64,000 nt of DNA, taken from Septoria linicola (taxonomy: Eukaryota; Ascomycota; Dothideomycetes; Mycosphaerellales; Mycosphaerellaceae). The translations under genes were made by a program, and so were the position numbers. Below the pieces are notes generated by a model, which did not search any database, was not told the origin of the DNA, and saw nothing but the letters and a program-made list of their open reading frames with translations. Positions 52,280 through 63,850 of this stretch are shown here, piece after piece. The stretch lies in NCBI GenBank assembly GCA_024114885.1, contig CP099421.1, positions 682,001-746,000 of the forward strand, read 5' to 3'. Positions within the stretch are counted from its first letter, which is position 1; each line of letters starts with the position of its first letter.

Positions 52280-53225
52280 CTTGGCCTTGCGTCCGCTTGA
52301 GAATTGGAGTAGCTGCAAGGAACGGCCGCGACGGGGCATCAGCACATCACTTGATCTACTTATGGAGTCAAACGCGCATTCCAGGCTGCATGTCAGTGCT
52401 CTTCACATGTGATCGCAATCTCTCTGATCGTTACTGGAAATTGGAATTGGCCATGTCGTTCGAAGAGGTTGCCAAGGGATCGTGGCACAATCCCGCCGAC
52501 TGACCAGCATGCAGTAGCCGTGCTTCCAATCACGGTCCAGCCATAGGTCCTTGACAGTTCACGGCATCGATCCAAGCTTTGATTTCTCGGGGATCAAGAT
52601 CTGCAATGCCGAAAGTATGCGCTGGTCCAGACCATCTCATCTGAAGTCTGCAGAATGAGGCACAACAGCCCTGGTTTGAATGCTAAACCCTGCCCTGACA
52701 TCCAGACCCACAGGTTCGACCTTAACAGACGTTCTACTGTCGCAAAACGCCTTCTACGCAGAACGAAGACCCGATTACGGGCTCCATGGCATCAGGTCTA
52801 CAGACCTTGAGCAGTCAGGCACAAGCAGCTTCCAGAGGTATCTTCGCTCTCAGCCTCGCCTCTCTGACAGCCACCACGCCAACAAATTCTGAGACGACCG
52901 AAATGGTCTCTGGACCAGTTTTCGGAGACACGACTGACAATGTCATGAACGTAAGCCTCACCTGCAGACATGCCCTGTCCTTCCTCTCGTCCGGGTGCTG
53001 CTGCCTCTCCTATAAACACGATCGTGCACTATTCTGCCACGTCGCTGGCGGTAGCTGAAATCTAAGCGGCTTGCGACTAGTTCCAGGCAGTCAAAGCGTT
53101 CTACTGAAGCTCACTGCTTGTTTACTGATCATCCGATCCATTGTCGGCGAAGATTCTGGCGTATGTTCGCGATTCCCATGTCCAATTCATGCGTTCACTT
53201 GTGATTCGTTATGCGTGTCTGTCAA
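52280..53225. other. Intergenic
   Basis: This 946-bp stretch lies between the start of the secreted-protein gene and the 3' end of swc2. A short plus-strand frame with ATG at 52786 (followed by a GTAAGC) is Ala/Thr/Ser-rich but ends soon; I do not call it. Confidence 0.35.
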
Positions 53226-55097
53226 TTATCCCGATGTTTCTCCACCTTCTGCATCTTCAGCGTCCTCTTTCTCTTCTCCTTTGCCAAGTACGGGCAAGCC
53301 GAATCCCTCCGGCACCCCTCTTGCAGGTCGGCCCATGTCGCCGTAGGCGGGACCAACCCAGCTGCCCAGGACAGAGCTCCACTGACAACCGCCGGCCAGC
53401 AGCCGTTGAATCATCTTGTATTCCATGAGACCCGTGTATGCCAGGCCGGTCTTTGGATCTCGGAACTTAGCTGGAAATGGTGTAAGGGCACACCTCTCTT
53501 TCACTGGGGGCGGTGGAAGTGGATCTTTGGCCGTCGAGCGCTTCTTGTGTGTGAGATAGCGTGCTTGCTCGTGAGTGAAAGTCGGGTAAGATAGTGGCAA
53601 GAGCGTAGACGCGACAGCCGTAGGCTCTAGCGGATTTTCCTTGCTTACTTTCGATGTGGCACGCTTGCTAGTGGTAGTTACCTCCAAGCTCTCGAACGCT
53701 TCTAGCATGATCAGAGATCGCTGTGCTTGTTGCTTGATAAGTGGCACCACAGGTACCGGCGGCGTCTGCTGTGATGGCGTGTTGAGTTGGAATTGATTAT
53801 AGCCACCGTGTGGAGGCAGACCATGGTACACCGCAGGCTGGTTTGGTGTGAAGTGATTTGCTGACGGCTGCGGTGCGAGAGCTGGGAATCCATTAAGGGT
53901 CTGCTGGGGCGTGTTTATAGCCGGAGTGCTTGGTGTATACAATGACGGCTGGCCTGGCGTTGATGCTCCTGAATCGTTCGCATACTCGTGAATGCCCCGA
54001 AGCCATGACTCTGGAGCAGCGGCCGGCGCAGGGGATGGCGCCGGAGCAACCGACTGAAGAGGCCGACTGCCAGCAAAGCCTGGCGTAGCAGGGACGCTTG
54101 GCGGTGCAGGAGTTCCATTCGCTGTGGCGTACGCGGTTGACTGTCCAGAGCCAGAGTCGGCAACGGCCTCTGCGTGACCAGCGACACCTTCCCCGCCGGC
54201 GCTGCCTGGCCTGTCCTTGATCTCCTCCACTTTTTGACTGCCGTGCAGACGACCGTCCTTGATCTTTTCGCCTTCCCACAAGACGCTGCCACTCCAATGC
54301 CGAATGACTGGACCATCGATGCCGCGCTTCCGCTTCGCAGCCAATGCCTCCTCCCGTAGGCGCTGTCTCTCGGCCTCTTCTCTCTCCCATCTGCCGAAAT
54401 CTTTGGCAGTCTCCTTCTCGATCCTGGCGGCCTTGGCATATCGCTCTTCCTGAGTCAATACCGCACGCGCACTTGCCTTGAGCCTCGCGGCATGATTTGC
54501 CATGACTTTCTTCTGCTTCTCGCTCCTCTTGATGCTCTCCTTGAGATTGCTGTGCACCATCTCGCGATTCGCCACCGCCGTCGACCGACTTGACTGTCTG
54601 ATGGGCGCATCTTCCGCAGTCGGCAGCCAGTTCTGCCTCTCACTCTTCTTCTTGGGTCTCTCCACGGGGGCCGCAGATCCATCCTCGGTCTTGACATCGT
54701 CGGCCAGCTTGACCTTTTTCTTCTTTTGGAATGCCGGCAGCCGCATTCTCGCCTCGTCCATTTTGCGTTTACGCTTCAGCTGCAGACGTTCCTGCTTCTT
54801 CAGCTCCTTCTCGCCCTCGAGGTCCTCCTTGTCGCCGGCTTGCGGTGGCCCTGCGTCGTCCTCGTCGCCGGACGACGACATGGCGTCGTCGTCATCCTTA
54901 TCGGAGCCCACAAAGTCGCCCTGATCGTCTTCCTCCTCGCCCAGCAGTTCCTTCTGCAGTTCCTCATCATCGAGTATCTGCCGCAGCGATGCATACACAT
55001 TTCCCGCAGTCGATCGCTTCGCACGCGTGGCAATCAGTCCGGTGGTCGCGATGTCCTCGCCGTCAGAGGACGAGCCGGAACTCTCGTCGTCGGACAT
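53226..55097 (-). CDS. swc2: SWR1 complex subunit Swc2/Vps72 (YL1 family)
   Basis: Swc2 binds H2A.Z-H2B and helps the SWR1 remodeller deposit H2A.Z at promoters. The intronless frame encodes 623 residues. The N-terminal YL1 region has RAKRSTAGNVYASL followed by a long acidic stretch (EEEDDQGDFVGSDKDDDDAMSSSGDEDD), the H2A.Z-binding part in relatives. A basic region (LKRKRKMDEARMRLPAFQKKKK), the RQNWLPTAEDAPIRQSSR segment and a Glu/Arg-rich helix follow. The middle is Pro/Ala/Ser-rich and disordered. The YL1 C-terminal domain is near the end (FPAKFRDPKTGLAYTGLMEY, then MIQRLLAGG). The ATG at 55097 begins an acidic Ser-rich start. Confidence 0.93.
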   Translation of the reverse strand: MSDDESSGSSSDGEDIATTGLIATRAKRSTAGNVYASLRQILDDEELQKELLGEEEDDQGDFVGSDKDDDDAMSSSGDEDDAGPPQAGDKEDLEGEKELKKQERLQLKRKRKMDEARMRLPAFQKKKKVKLADDVKTEDGSAAPVERPKKKSERQNWLPTAEDAPIRQSSRSTAVANREMVHSNLKESIKRSEKQKKVMANHAARLKASARAVLTQEERYAKAARIEKETAKDFGRWEREEAERQRLREEALAAKRKRGIDGPVIRHWSGSVLWEGEKIKDGRLHGSQKVEEIKDRPGSAGGEGVAGHAEAVADSGSGQSTAYATANGTPAPPSVPATPGFAGSRPLQSVAPAPSPAPAAAPESWLRGIHEYANDSGASTPGQPSLYTPSTPAINTPQQTLNGFPALAPQPSANHFTPNQPAVYHGLPPHGGYNQFQLNTPSQQTPPVPVVPLIKQQAQRSLIMLEAFESLEVTTTSKRATSKVSKENPLEPTAVASTLLPLSYPTFTHEQARYLTHKKRSTAKDPLPPPPVKERCALTPFPAKFRDPKTGLAYTGLMEYKMIQRLLAGGCQWSSVLGSWVGPAYGDMGRPARGVPEGFGLPVLGKGEEKEDAEDAEGGETSG

Positions 55098-55723
55098 GCT
55101 GGCGATGTTGTCAACGTGAATTGCCCATGTCTAAATGTTGCATGTTTCGGAAGACGCGAAGTGCCACGAGTCGCGCGCACGCCCAGGCGGAAACAGGTCC
55201 GCTCTTCCCAACAATCTAACCGAAGTACTTCCTCTCTTTGGTTTACTTCTGACTGAGCCAGACTACTTCTTCTTCTCGACTATGCAAGACCGGATCATGC
55301 CAATCACTACATCTGCTGTCCTACTTACCAACAGCGCAGCAGCTCGACGGCAGAGAATGTGTAGTCTGGTCTCGAAACCGGCAAGATTGACATGATCATT
55401 GATCAAATCTACTCCAAGCTACCAATCCATCTGGTCGCCGCTGCTACTGGGGAAACTCCTGTGATTGAGCTGTATTCTCATCGCTGCGGGATAGTACATC
55501 TCCAGCATCACCATCCTCGGCATGCCCTCTTTTCGCCAAGAATCCGCCGAGAAATGGCTGCAGCTCGCCAGTCTTGGGAGAGTCCAGAGCTCTTTCCATA
55601 CAGCCGCTTTGCTTTGTCGCACACAGCTACTCCAACCATTGCAGCACGTGTGAGCATAGCACGCTGTTTACTGTGATGTCATTATCAAACACGTACCAAG
55701 AGCGTCGAGTGGAGTTTGCGACA
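55098..55723. other. Intergenic
   Basis: This is the promoter side of swc2 and of the small gene at 55791. Short plus-strand frames here are not family-like. Confidence 0.4.
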
Positions 55724-55730
55724 TATATAA
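55724..55730 (+). promoter_or_regulatory. TATA box of the small coiled-coil gene
   Basis: TATATAA lies about 60 bp upstream of the ATG at 55791, in a normal core promoter position. Confidence 0.5.
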
Positions 55731-55790
55731 GGCTGTGTCAGGATGCGGTAGCTTATCCCACATACGCCAAGCATTCCTACTCACTCGACT

Positions 55791-56212
55791 ATGGCTGATA
55801 AAGAACATCTGAAAGCTGCCGAGGAGGAGCTCCTCTCCGCGACTGCAGAGTACGAAGCGACAGAGAAGCTGGGCAGAGCCCACTGGTTGAAAGCCGTCAA
55901 GGAGGGCTCAACGGACCAGAGTTTCTTGGACTGGGCAACGATCAAGGTACATCGCCATCTCCCGACGCCCTCGACGACTTTGATACTAATCAGTAAGCAC
56001 AGTTTCCTCGCTTCACGATGATGAAGATGAAGCTTGACAACGCCGAAGGACAGTACAACGGAGTGCTGTTACAGATCCACGGACACAAGGCTGAGGCGAT
56101 TATCCAGGAGAGGAGGGACATCGCGAAAGCGAAAGAGCAGGAGCAGGATCGAATTGATGGCGAGAAGATGAAAGATCCTAAGAAGATTGCAGATGAGGAG
56201 CTTGAGGTCTAA
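55791..56212 (+). CDS. Small helical hypothetical protein
   Basis: Exons 55791-55946 and 56003-56212 with a 56-nt intron (GTACAT, CTAAT, ACAG) encode 121 residues. I do not recognise a family. The protein is almost entirely charged helix: ADKEHLKAAEEELLSATAEYE at the start, QSFLDWATIKFPRFTMMKMKLD across the intron, and a strongly charged coiled-coil-like end (ERRDIAKAKEQEQDRIDGEKMKDPKKIADEELEV). No signal peptide or membrane span is seen. The TATA box, in-phase intron and consistent composition across both exons support a real gene. Confidence 0.65.
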
Positions 56213-56914
56213 GGTTAGGCATGAGAGACTGTGTGGAAACTGGGATGAATTGCTTGAGTGTCAGTCGATATGCTACGGTGATGTCGTTGCTCGAAGTTTA
56301 TGGTTCTGGTAGCATATCCCACACTGAGAGGGAGATCTTCGCGAGTTTCGAACCGTTCTCGTGCTCCTGAACTCCTACCGTCTTCCATTGGTAGAGCCAT
56401 GATCTCAGGAGGGCTGGGTGGGCGAGCAACCGACGGCAGTGCTGTCGATCTACGCGTGAGAAGTCCTGTGTTTTGGTCTCTTGTACTTGTGCCATGCTCA
56501 ATAACGTAGGGCTGGAGAGGTGAAGTTGCGAGCCTTGTCTGCTCTGACGTGTAAAGTTGTCAGCTCGCGCTGCGCCAAGCACTTTTGTGAGGACATCCAT
56601 CTTCCTCGTTCTCAGAGGCTGTGATAATTCTTCTTCTCTTCTCCCGAGCTTTCAGCTTAGTTGATAGCATCATGGATTACTTGACAGATTCGCAGTCCGA
56701 CGATCATCTTGTTGAGATATCAGGGGTTGCATGGCTCAACTAGACCTTTGAGAAAAGGAGCCTGTCTTGGGAGAGCGGCCCACGGGACTTGTTATCATCA
56801 AAGCGCATATGAAGGTCCCTATCGCGTACACGCAAAGATCTGACCCCGTTAACTCGGAACTACGTAGCGCCGCGCACGTGACAGCCTCCGCGTCTTGGCA
56901 AGTAACAACACCTT
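56213..56914. other. Intergenic up to the RIP island
   Basis: Normal-composition sequence without a gene. The change to AT-rich sequence is abrupt at about 56,915. Confidence 0.4.
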
Positions 56915-57180
56915 TATAGTAGGCTATAGGGGTAATAGAGACTAGATTAGTATCTCGTCGGCGGATAAGGTCGGCGTATCTCTACGTACAGGTAGCTACG
57001 GCTTCCTACAAACTTATAAGCGAGCTATAATTTCTATTATAAAGCTAAGCACGCGTACTATAGCCCTACTTTACCTTCTTCTTCTTTAACTACTTTAACT
57101 TACGATTATAATCGTAGGTCTAGAGATTACGCTTACCTTAGACGAATACGTAAAGTAGTTTAATAGTATAGTAATTACTA
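56915..57180. repeat. Left flank of RIP island (older mutated repeat)
   Basis: AT-rich sequence in which CA and TG dinucleotides are nearly absent but CG is kept (for example CGTCGGCGG and ACGCGTAC). It resembles the sequence right of the copia element, so the element appears to have inserted into an already mutated repeat of another kind. No coding sequence. Confidence 0.6.
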
Positions 57181-57185
57181 TAAAG
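57181..57185. repeat. Target site duplication (TAAAG), left copy
   Basis: TAAAG immediately precedes the 5' LTR and is repeated at 63484-63488 immediately after the 3' LTR. Five bp is the usual copia target duplication length. Confidence 0.85.
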
Positions 57186-57462
57186 TATTAAGAATATATC
57201 CTAGATAGTTAGTCTAGATATAGACTTCTAAGTATAGTTCTAGATACCTAAGGTATCTACCTAAGGCTTAGTAAGAGGTATATCTTACTTCTCTTTCTTC
57301 TCTTCTTAGATAACTAACTAAATTAACTTTATATTTAGTTCCTAGTATATTACTACTATACTATATATATAAGTTAGTTTAAGATTAATCTCCTATTCTT
57401 CTTTACTACGCTATACTCTCCTAGATATTATATAGTATATAATACGCCTTCTACTTTTAATA
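57186..57462 (+). repeat. 5' LTR of copia element (277 bp)
   Basis: A 277-bp block matching 63207-63483 with about seven differences by eye, nearly all transitions. It starts TATTAAG and ends TTTTAATA; the usual TG..CA ends have become TA..TA, as expected from RIP. Confidence 0.9.
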
Positions 57463-60400
57463 GGTTATAAGCCTAGGTTTATATACTAAATAGGAGTAAC
57501 CTATATTAGTATAGGTTACTTATATCCTTTATAGTTTATAGAAAATATTTAGGACCTAGAAGTTTCTCTAACTATATTACTAACGAAGCTAGTTTATACC
57601 TAGTAGTATATAAGTTAGTAAAGATCTCTATAAGATAGTAGTATATTTCTACTTTATTAATACCTACCTAGTTCTCTACTATTATACCTAGTATTACTAG
57701 AGTTAGAAGAGGCTACTTAGCCTTCCTACTACCTAGTAATAGAAACTCTACTAAGAGAGAAAGATCTAAGTCTTAGTAATTTCCTAAATACGAGGAATTC
57801 TTATCCTTTAGAGCTAGTCTCTCTACTATAAGAAATTACTCTTCTCTAGAATCCTTAGCTAGTCTAAAGTATTCTACTAATTATTTATTCTATTTATCTA
57901 TTTCTATAATAGACTAAGAGGATAAGAAGAGCTAAAGGATTCTAATCCTAGATAGAACTAACTAGAAGAGATAGTTTAAGCTATAGATAGATAAGCTAGA
58001 AGAGAAGGACTAGTTCTAGGCAATTAGCTAACTAATTATTAGAGAGAACCTATATATAGTTTAGTAGGATACTAGTCTCTAGATATATATTACTTAGAAT
58101 TAATACTTCTTAAAAGATAATATAGTATATAGGTTTAGTATTAGATATAGTATTAGTAAAGATAATAAGATAGAGCTAGAGATATAGTATATTACTATAC
58201 TAGTAGCTAAGATATAGGTAATTCTCTAGAATAAGTATAATAGAGTCCTAAAGTCCTATACTATAGGTCTAATTAAGTAGTTTATTATATTTAGAATATT
58301 ACCTAATAAGATAATTAGAGAAGTATAGAGATACCTTAGAGGCCTAGGTAAAAGGATTACTAAGATTAATCCTTAGAAAGCTTACTACTAGAGCTAAGAG
58401 AAAAGGCTAAAATATCTCCTATAGTCCCTTCCTATATTATACTAAGTAGCTAAGGATACTATTATAACCTAACTATCCTTAGATATAGATACTATTCTCC
58501 TTCTACTTAAGTCCTAAGAGGTAAGAGATAATCTAGATAAGATAGATATAGGTCTAGCTATATTCTATTCTAGGTAGCTCTACTAAGAAAAGTCTCTACT
58601 AATATACTAGCTCTATAAGAAAGAGAAGTACTAGTTAAAGAATTATCCTAACCTTCCTACTACTAAGAAACTATCCTAGTAGAGAAATAGTACTAAGAAC
58701 TAGAAAGACTCTTAGAGATTATTCCTTAGAGAGAAGGTTAGAAGATCTCTATTACTAAGGAATACTAGATATATTAAGAAAGCTATCTATAAGTTATTAT
58801 TATATAATAAGCTAAAGAAGGTTATCTAGAAAATAGGCAAGTAGCTTTAGAGGATAGAAAAGTCTAGAAAGCTTCTAAAGAAAAGATTTTTAGCCTAGGA
58901 GTCTAGTTCTAGTTCTAATTCTAGAATTTACTCTAGTTCTAGAAGTAATAATAATTCCCTATTAGAAGATAATAACTAAGATAAGTTAGCCTATTCTATA
59001 ATTAAGGCTAAAGGTAAGTTATTACTCTAAGAATAGCTCTTAGATTCCTATACCTTATCCTATATAACTAACTAACTATCCTTCTTTAGATTAGTAAAAC
59101 TACTAAGGAAGAAAGTATAGATTAAGGTAGAAGGAGGATACCTCTATATAACCTACTCTAGGCTAGTATAGATAAAGGGAATCTTAGGAGGAGAAGTTCT
59201 ATTTAATAAAGTACTATTTATTCCTAATCTTAGAGTAAATCTTATATTATAGGATTAGTTTAGTAAGTAATTTAGAGTCTAGAAGCCTAATTTTACTCTT
59301 ACCTCTCTAGATAGCTAAATAGTTATAAAGACTAAGCTAGTTAGAGGTATTCTATTTATTAGTAAGATATTACCTCTCTTATAGGAAAAGTTATATTACT
59401 TACTATATAATCCTATAGAGGTTAATAATACCTATACTACTCTATTAGAGAAGGATCTAAAATAGTAGGAGCTATAGTATAGAAGATTTATATACTTTAG
59501 AAGAGAGTTACTTTTAAACCTTTATAAAGTTACTAACCTAAAAAAGAGAATTCTAATTCCTAACTAGGAAGAGTATAAGTATAGGATCTATATAATAGGT
59601 AAGATAAAGAAATATCTAGATAAGTCTATTAAGAGAAGACCTAAAAGATTAGCTCTTATATTAGTAGATATTTATAGACTATTACTATTATTAGTAAAAG
59701 GTTTTATATAGTAGCTTAAGATTATTAATAATTTCTTAAGAAAGAAATAGGTATTTCTACTTAAAGCTAGATTAGATATACTAACTACTCTTTAGAACTA
59801 GAGGATTAAGGTAGAAAGGTAGTTAGTAGTACTCCTTAAGTCTATAAAGGCTAATAATACTAGAGAGATTACTATTTTAATTAAATAGTAGGAGAAGGAC
59901 TTTAGAATTACCTTTAAGCTAACTAAGGCCTATAATTTACTCTAGAATAGAGTAGTTAAGAGGTCTATCTAAATATTAGAGGCCTCTATTAGAGTAATAC
60001 TTAAAGAAAGTAAGATACCTATTAAGTTTTAGCTAGAAGCTTTTAAAGTATAGATATATATAAGGAATAAGCTCCTAAATAGACCTAATATTAAAAGATT
60101 TAAGCTCTTACCTAATAAAGCTTTTAATAAGATTAAACTAATAGTCTCCTACCTTAAAGTATAGAGATATAGAGCTATAGTATATATAGATATAAGAGTA
60201 TAGTCTTAGTAGGTAAGGAGTAATAAACTAATAAATAGAGGAAAGGATACTATATTTATTAGATACTATAATAATATAGTAAAGGTATAGAAGTTCTAGG
60301 AGCTAGATATAAAGGCTATTAAGTAGTATACTAATATAATCTTCTTTAAAGATAAGCTAGATAGAGAATTAGACTTAAATATTAAGATTAAGAATCTTCT

Positions 60401-63206
60401 TAGTTTAGCTCTAGAAAGAAGATCTATTAGAAGGCTAAGAACTATTAGTTAGGCTACTCTATAAGCTAGTAGGAGTACCCTAGGTACTCCTAGTCTAAGC
60501 TAGTAGAAACCTCCTCCTCCTTAGCTATTAGTATAGGTTTAAGAAAGAAAGAAACTCTTTATATAACTTCTACCTCTACTAGAAGATATAGGAGAGTATA
60601 GAAAATTTCTAGACTAAGAGAAAGTTAAGAAAGAATCTAAGAATTCTATCTAAGAAACTATAGAGATAGATTAGGAGTAGATAGCTCTAAAGTAAACTCT
60701 TAGAAAGAGGAAAGTATCTTAAGAACTTAATAGATTTAACTAGAAGCTAAAGCTAATTAGGCTTAAGCTAGATTAGAATAGTTAGCTAGATAAGGAAATA
60801 CTCCTAGAGTATTAGGCTTTCTTCTTAGCTATAAGCTCTATTAACCTAGGTATCCTATAGGACCTAGAATTCTTAAAGGAAGTTAAAGAGATTATATTCT
60901 TAGCTATTAAAGAAGTAGGAATATATAAATAGGAGGTTCTAATCCTAAGGAACTATAAGGAAGTAGTAAGTAATCCTAAGTAGAGTTATCTCTAGTAAGA
61001 AGCTATTTAGAAGGAGCTAGATATATTTATAAGTAATAATACCTAGACTATAGTAGTCCTACTAAAAAGGTTAACTTAGTTACCTTAAGATAAGTCTTTA
61101 ATATTAAGAGAAAGCTTAGTAGAGCTATTAAAAAGTTTAAGGTAAGACTAGTTATAAGAGGGTTCTTTTAAAAGTATAGAGTAGACTATATAGAAACTTT
61201 TACCTTTATAGTTAGGTAGGATACTCTAAGAGGATTTATAGCTATAGTCTATAAGAAGGACCTAGTTCTATACTAAGTAGATATAAATAATATATTTATA
61301 GAGAGTACCCTATATAAGGATATCTATATAATCCTACTACTAGGTATTAACCTACTAACTAGTATAGTCTTATAAGTTCTAAGGAGTCTCTATAGGCTAA
61401 AGTAAGCTATAAGAGACTAGAATTAGCTATATATATTAAAGCTAAAAGGAATAGGATTTAGACAATTAGAAGTAGACCTATATCTTCTAATCTATAAGAA
61501 AAGGAAAGACCTAATAATCCTAATCTATATTAATAATATACCTATTACTATAGAGAGACTAGAGGATGTCCTCTAGTTTAAAGACTAACTTAGTAAGGTC
61601 TTTAAGATTAAAGATCTTAGAGAGCTAGATAAGATTCTTAGAATAAGACTAATAAGAAATAGATAGTAAGGCTAGCTAAAACTTAACTAGAAGTATTATA
61701 TCTAAGAGAACCTAGCTAAGATAGGAATAGGCTAAGAAACTATATTACTAACTCTTTTACTAATAGATAGCTATAAAAGTCTAAAGCCTACTAGACTAAA
61801 TAATAAAAGGTATAATAAATAGGAGTACTAATCTATTATTAGAATATAGATATAGCTTATAACTATTATAAGACTAGACATTTTATTTACTCTTAGAAGA
61901 TTAAGCTCCTATATTAGTAATCTAATAGTAGGATATATAAAGGCTCTAAAGAAGCTAACTAGATACCTAAGATTAAACCTAGACCTTAGTCTAAGATACT
62001 TAAGGAATAGTTAAGGCTATCTTACTAGATATATAGACTCTAACTATATAATAGATAAAACTAATAGAGTCTTAATCCTTAGATATATCTTCTTCCTTTA
62101 TAGTATACTAATCTCTTAGATAAGTAAGAAGTAGAAATCTATAGCTATATCTATAATAGAAGCTAAATATATAGCTATAGGAGCGTATATAAAATAGTTA
62201 TAGTTCCTTAGTACTCTTTTAAGAGAGCTTAGATACCTAGAGTTAGTAGGAGAATGTTCTTACTAACTAAGGATCCTTAGTAACTAGGAAACTATTACTA
62301 GAATTAGGCTAATTTAGCTAAAAAGTAATAACTAAGCTACCCTTACTCTAGTTAAGGACTTATATATTTATAATAAGTCTAAATATATTAATATCTTATA
62401 TAATACTATAAGAAAGCTCTAGTAGAATAGACTTATCTCTATTAAATATATAAATATAAAAGAGATAGTAGTAGATAGTCTTACTAAGCTAAAGAATAGA
62501 CTATAGTTTTAGGAGTTTATAAGGTAGCTCTATCTTATATAAGAGATATATAAAAGATAACTCTAAGCCTTAGAGTTAAACTAAGAAGAGTCTAAAAAGA
62601 AAGATTTTAGTTACTTAACTCCTTCTTAGTTAGACTTTATAAAGTCCTAAATACTCTTACTAATATTAGACCTATTACTAACTATAATATTACTATATAG
62701 TACCTAGCTAAACTAGATACCTCCTAAGGCTAAGTACTAGTTAATATTAAAGACCTCCTCTATAGTAGCTATTATCTCCTCTACTAGTATATAGTTACTC
62801 TACTCTCTAGCTTAATATAAGATCCTTATAGCTAAGAATAGTATACTCTAAAGGCTATTAGGGAACTAAGAAGCTATATAGAATATAACTAAGTAGGAGA
62901 CTAGGCTATAAGAAATCTAGGAAGCTATTAGAATTAGCTATAAGAAAGGATAGGGGTAACTTACTAGATAGTCTATATTCTAAATAATCTACTTCTATAT
63001 AAGAGAGAAAGAAGATCTTATAGAAGGTATTTCTTTTATCTTTTTTATAGGAGATAGTAGTATAGAAAGTTTATTAGATTAATAGTTAGTACTATCTAGT
63101 TATTAGTCTAAAAAGTAAGTACTTAATAACTAATTAAGATTAAGACTAGTATTTAAGTACTATAGATAATCTATTAAAAGATCTAACTATATAGTATAAG
63201 TAGGAG

Positions 63207-63483
63207 TATTAAGAATATATTCTAGATAGTTAGTCTAGATATAGACTTCTAAGTATAGTTCTAGATACCTAAGGTATCTACCTAAGGCTTAGTAAGAGGT
63301 ATATCTTACTTCTCTTTCTTCTCTTCTTAGATAACTAACTAAATTAACTTTATATTTAGTTCCTAGTATATTACTACTATACTATATATATAAGTTAGTT
63401 TAAGATTAATCTCCTATTCTTCTTTACTATACTATACCCTTCTAGATATTATATAGTATATAATACGCTCTCTACTTTTAATA
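63207..63483 (+). repeat. 3' LTR of copia element (277 bp)
   Basis: Matches the 5' LTR over its full length. It is preceded by AAGTAGGAG, a plausible mutated polypurine tract, and followed by the second TAAAG copy. Confidence 0.9.
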
Positions 63484-63488
63484 TAAAG
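63484..63488. repeat. Target site duplication (TAAAG), right copy
   Basis: Right-hand copy of the 5-bp duplication flanking the copia element. Confidence 0.85.
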
Positions 63489-63850
63489 CTTAGTACTATT
63501 AGATACGGAGCCTATAGTAATACGTCGAGAGATCTTTATTTATAAATAGGAGTAAAGAGTCTATATATACTAAGGGTATTAGGTCACGTGCCTACTCTTT
63601 TTTTTACGTACTCTTAGCTAATTATTTTTAGACTCTGTTTTTTTTTATAGAGTAAGATAGACCTTATAAACTCGGTTAATAATATAGCTAATAACTAGGT
63701 TACTCCGTAACTATCGATATATACCTATAGGCTAAAGAACAGTTTCTATAATCTTATCGGACGACTAGAGACTTAGACGGTATAGTAAGTATAGAAAACC
63801 GTATCTAGAACCTAGAAGTTTAATAGGACATGCTATATTGCTAAGCGTCC
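63489..63850. repeat. Right flank of RIP island (older mutated repeat)
   Basis: AT-rich sequence with CA/TG depleted but CG retained (ATACGTCGAG, TATCGGACGAC), plus short T-runs at about 63,596-63,605 and 63,639-63,647. Normal composition resumes near 63,850. No coding sequence. Confidence 0.55.

Larger units (their letters stand above)
57186..63483 (+). mobile_element. Ty1/copia LTR retrotransposon, complete in structure but destroyed by RIP
   Basis: A 6,298-bp element with two 277-bp LTRs and a 5-bp TAAAG target duplication. Internal coding traces are readable on the plus strand despite many TAG/TAA codons. An integrase-like trace (PIKF.LEAFKV.IYIRNK) lies at about 60,017-60,070. Reverse transcriptase traces lie at 61,270-61,330 (VDINNIFIESTLYKDIYI) and 61,518-61,548, where the YVDD box reads YINN. 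An RNase H trace (AISIIEAKYIAIG) lies near 62,140-62,180. The order integrase, RT, RNase H defines Ty1/copia. CA, TG and CG are almost eliminated, ATG is almost absent, and no long open frame survives, so the element is dead. Confidence 0.9.

Noticed and set aside
52786..53058. Ala/Thr/Ser-rich frame with a possible splice donor
   Set aside because: The continuation after the GTAAGC donor finds no convincing acceptor and second exon.
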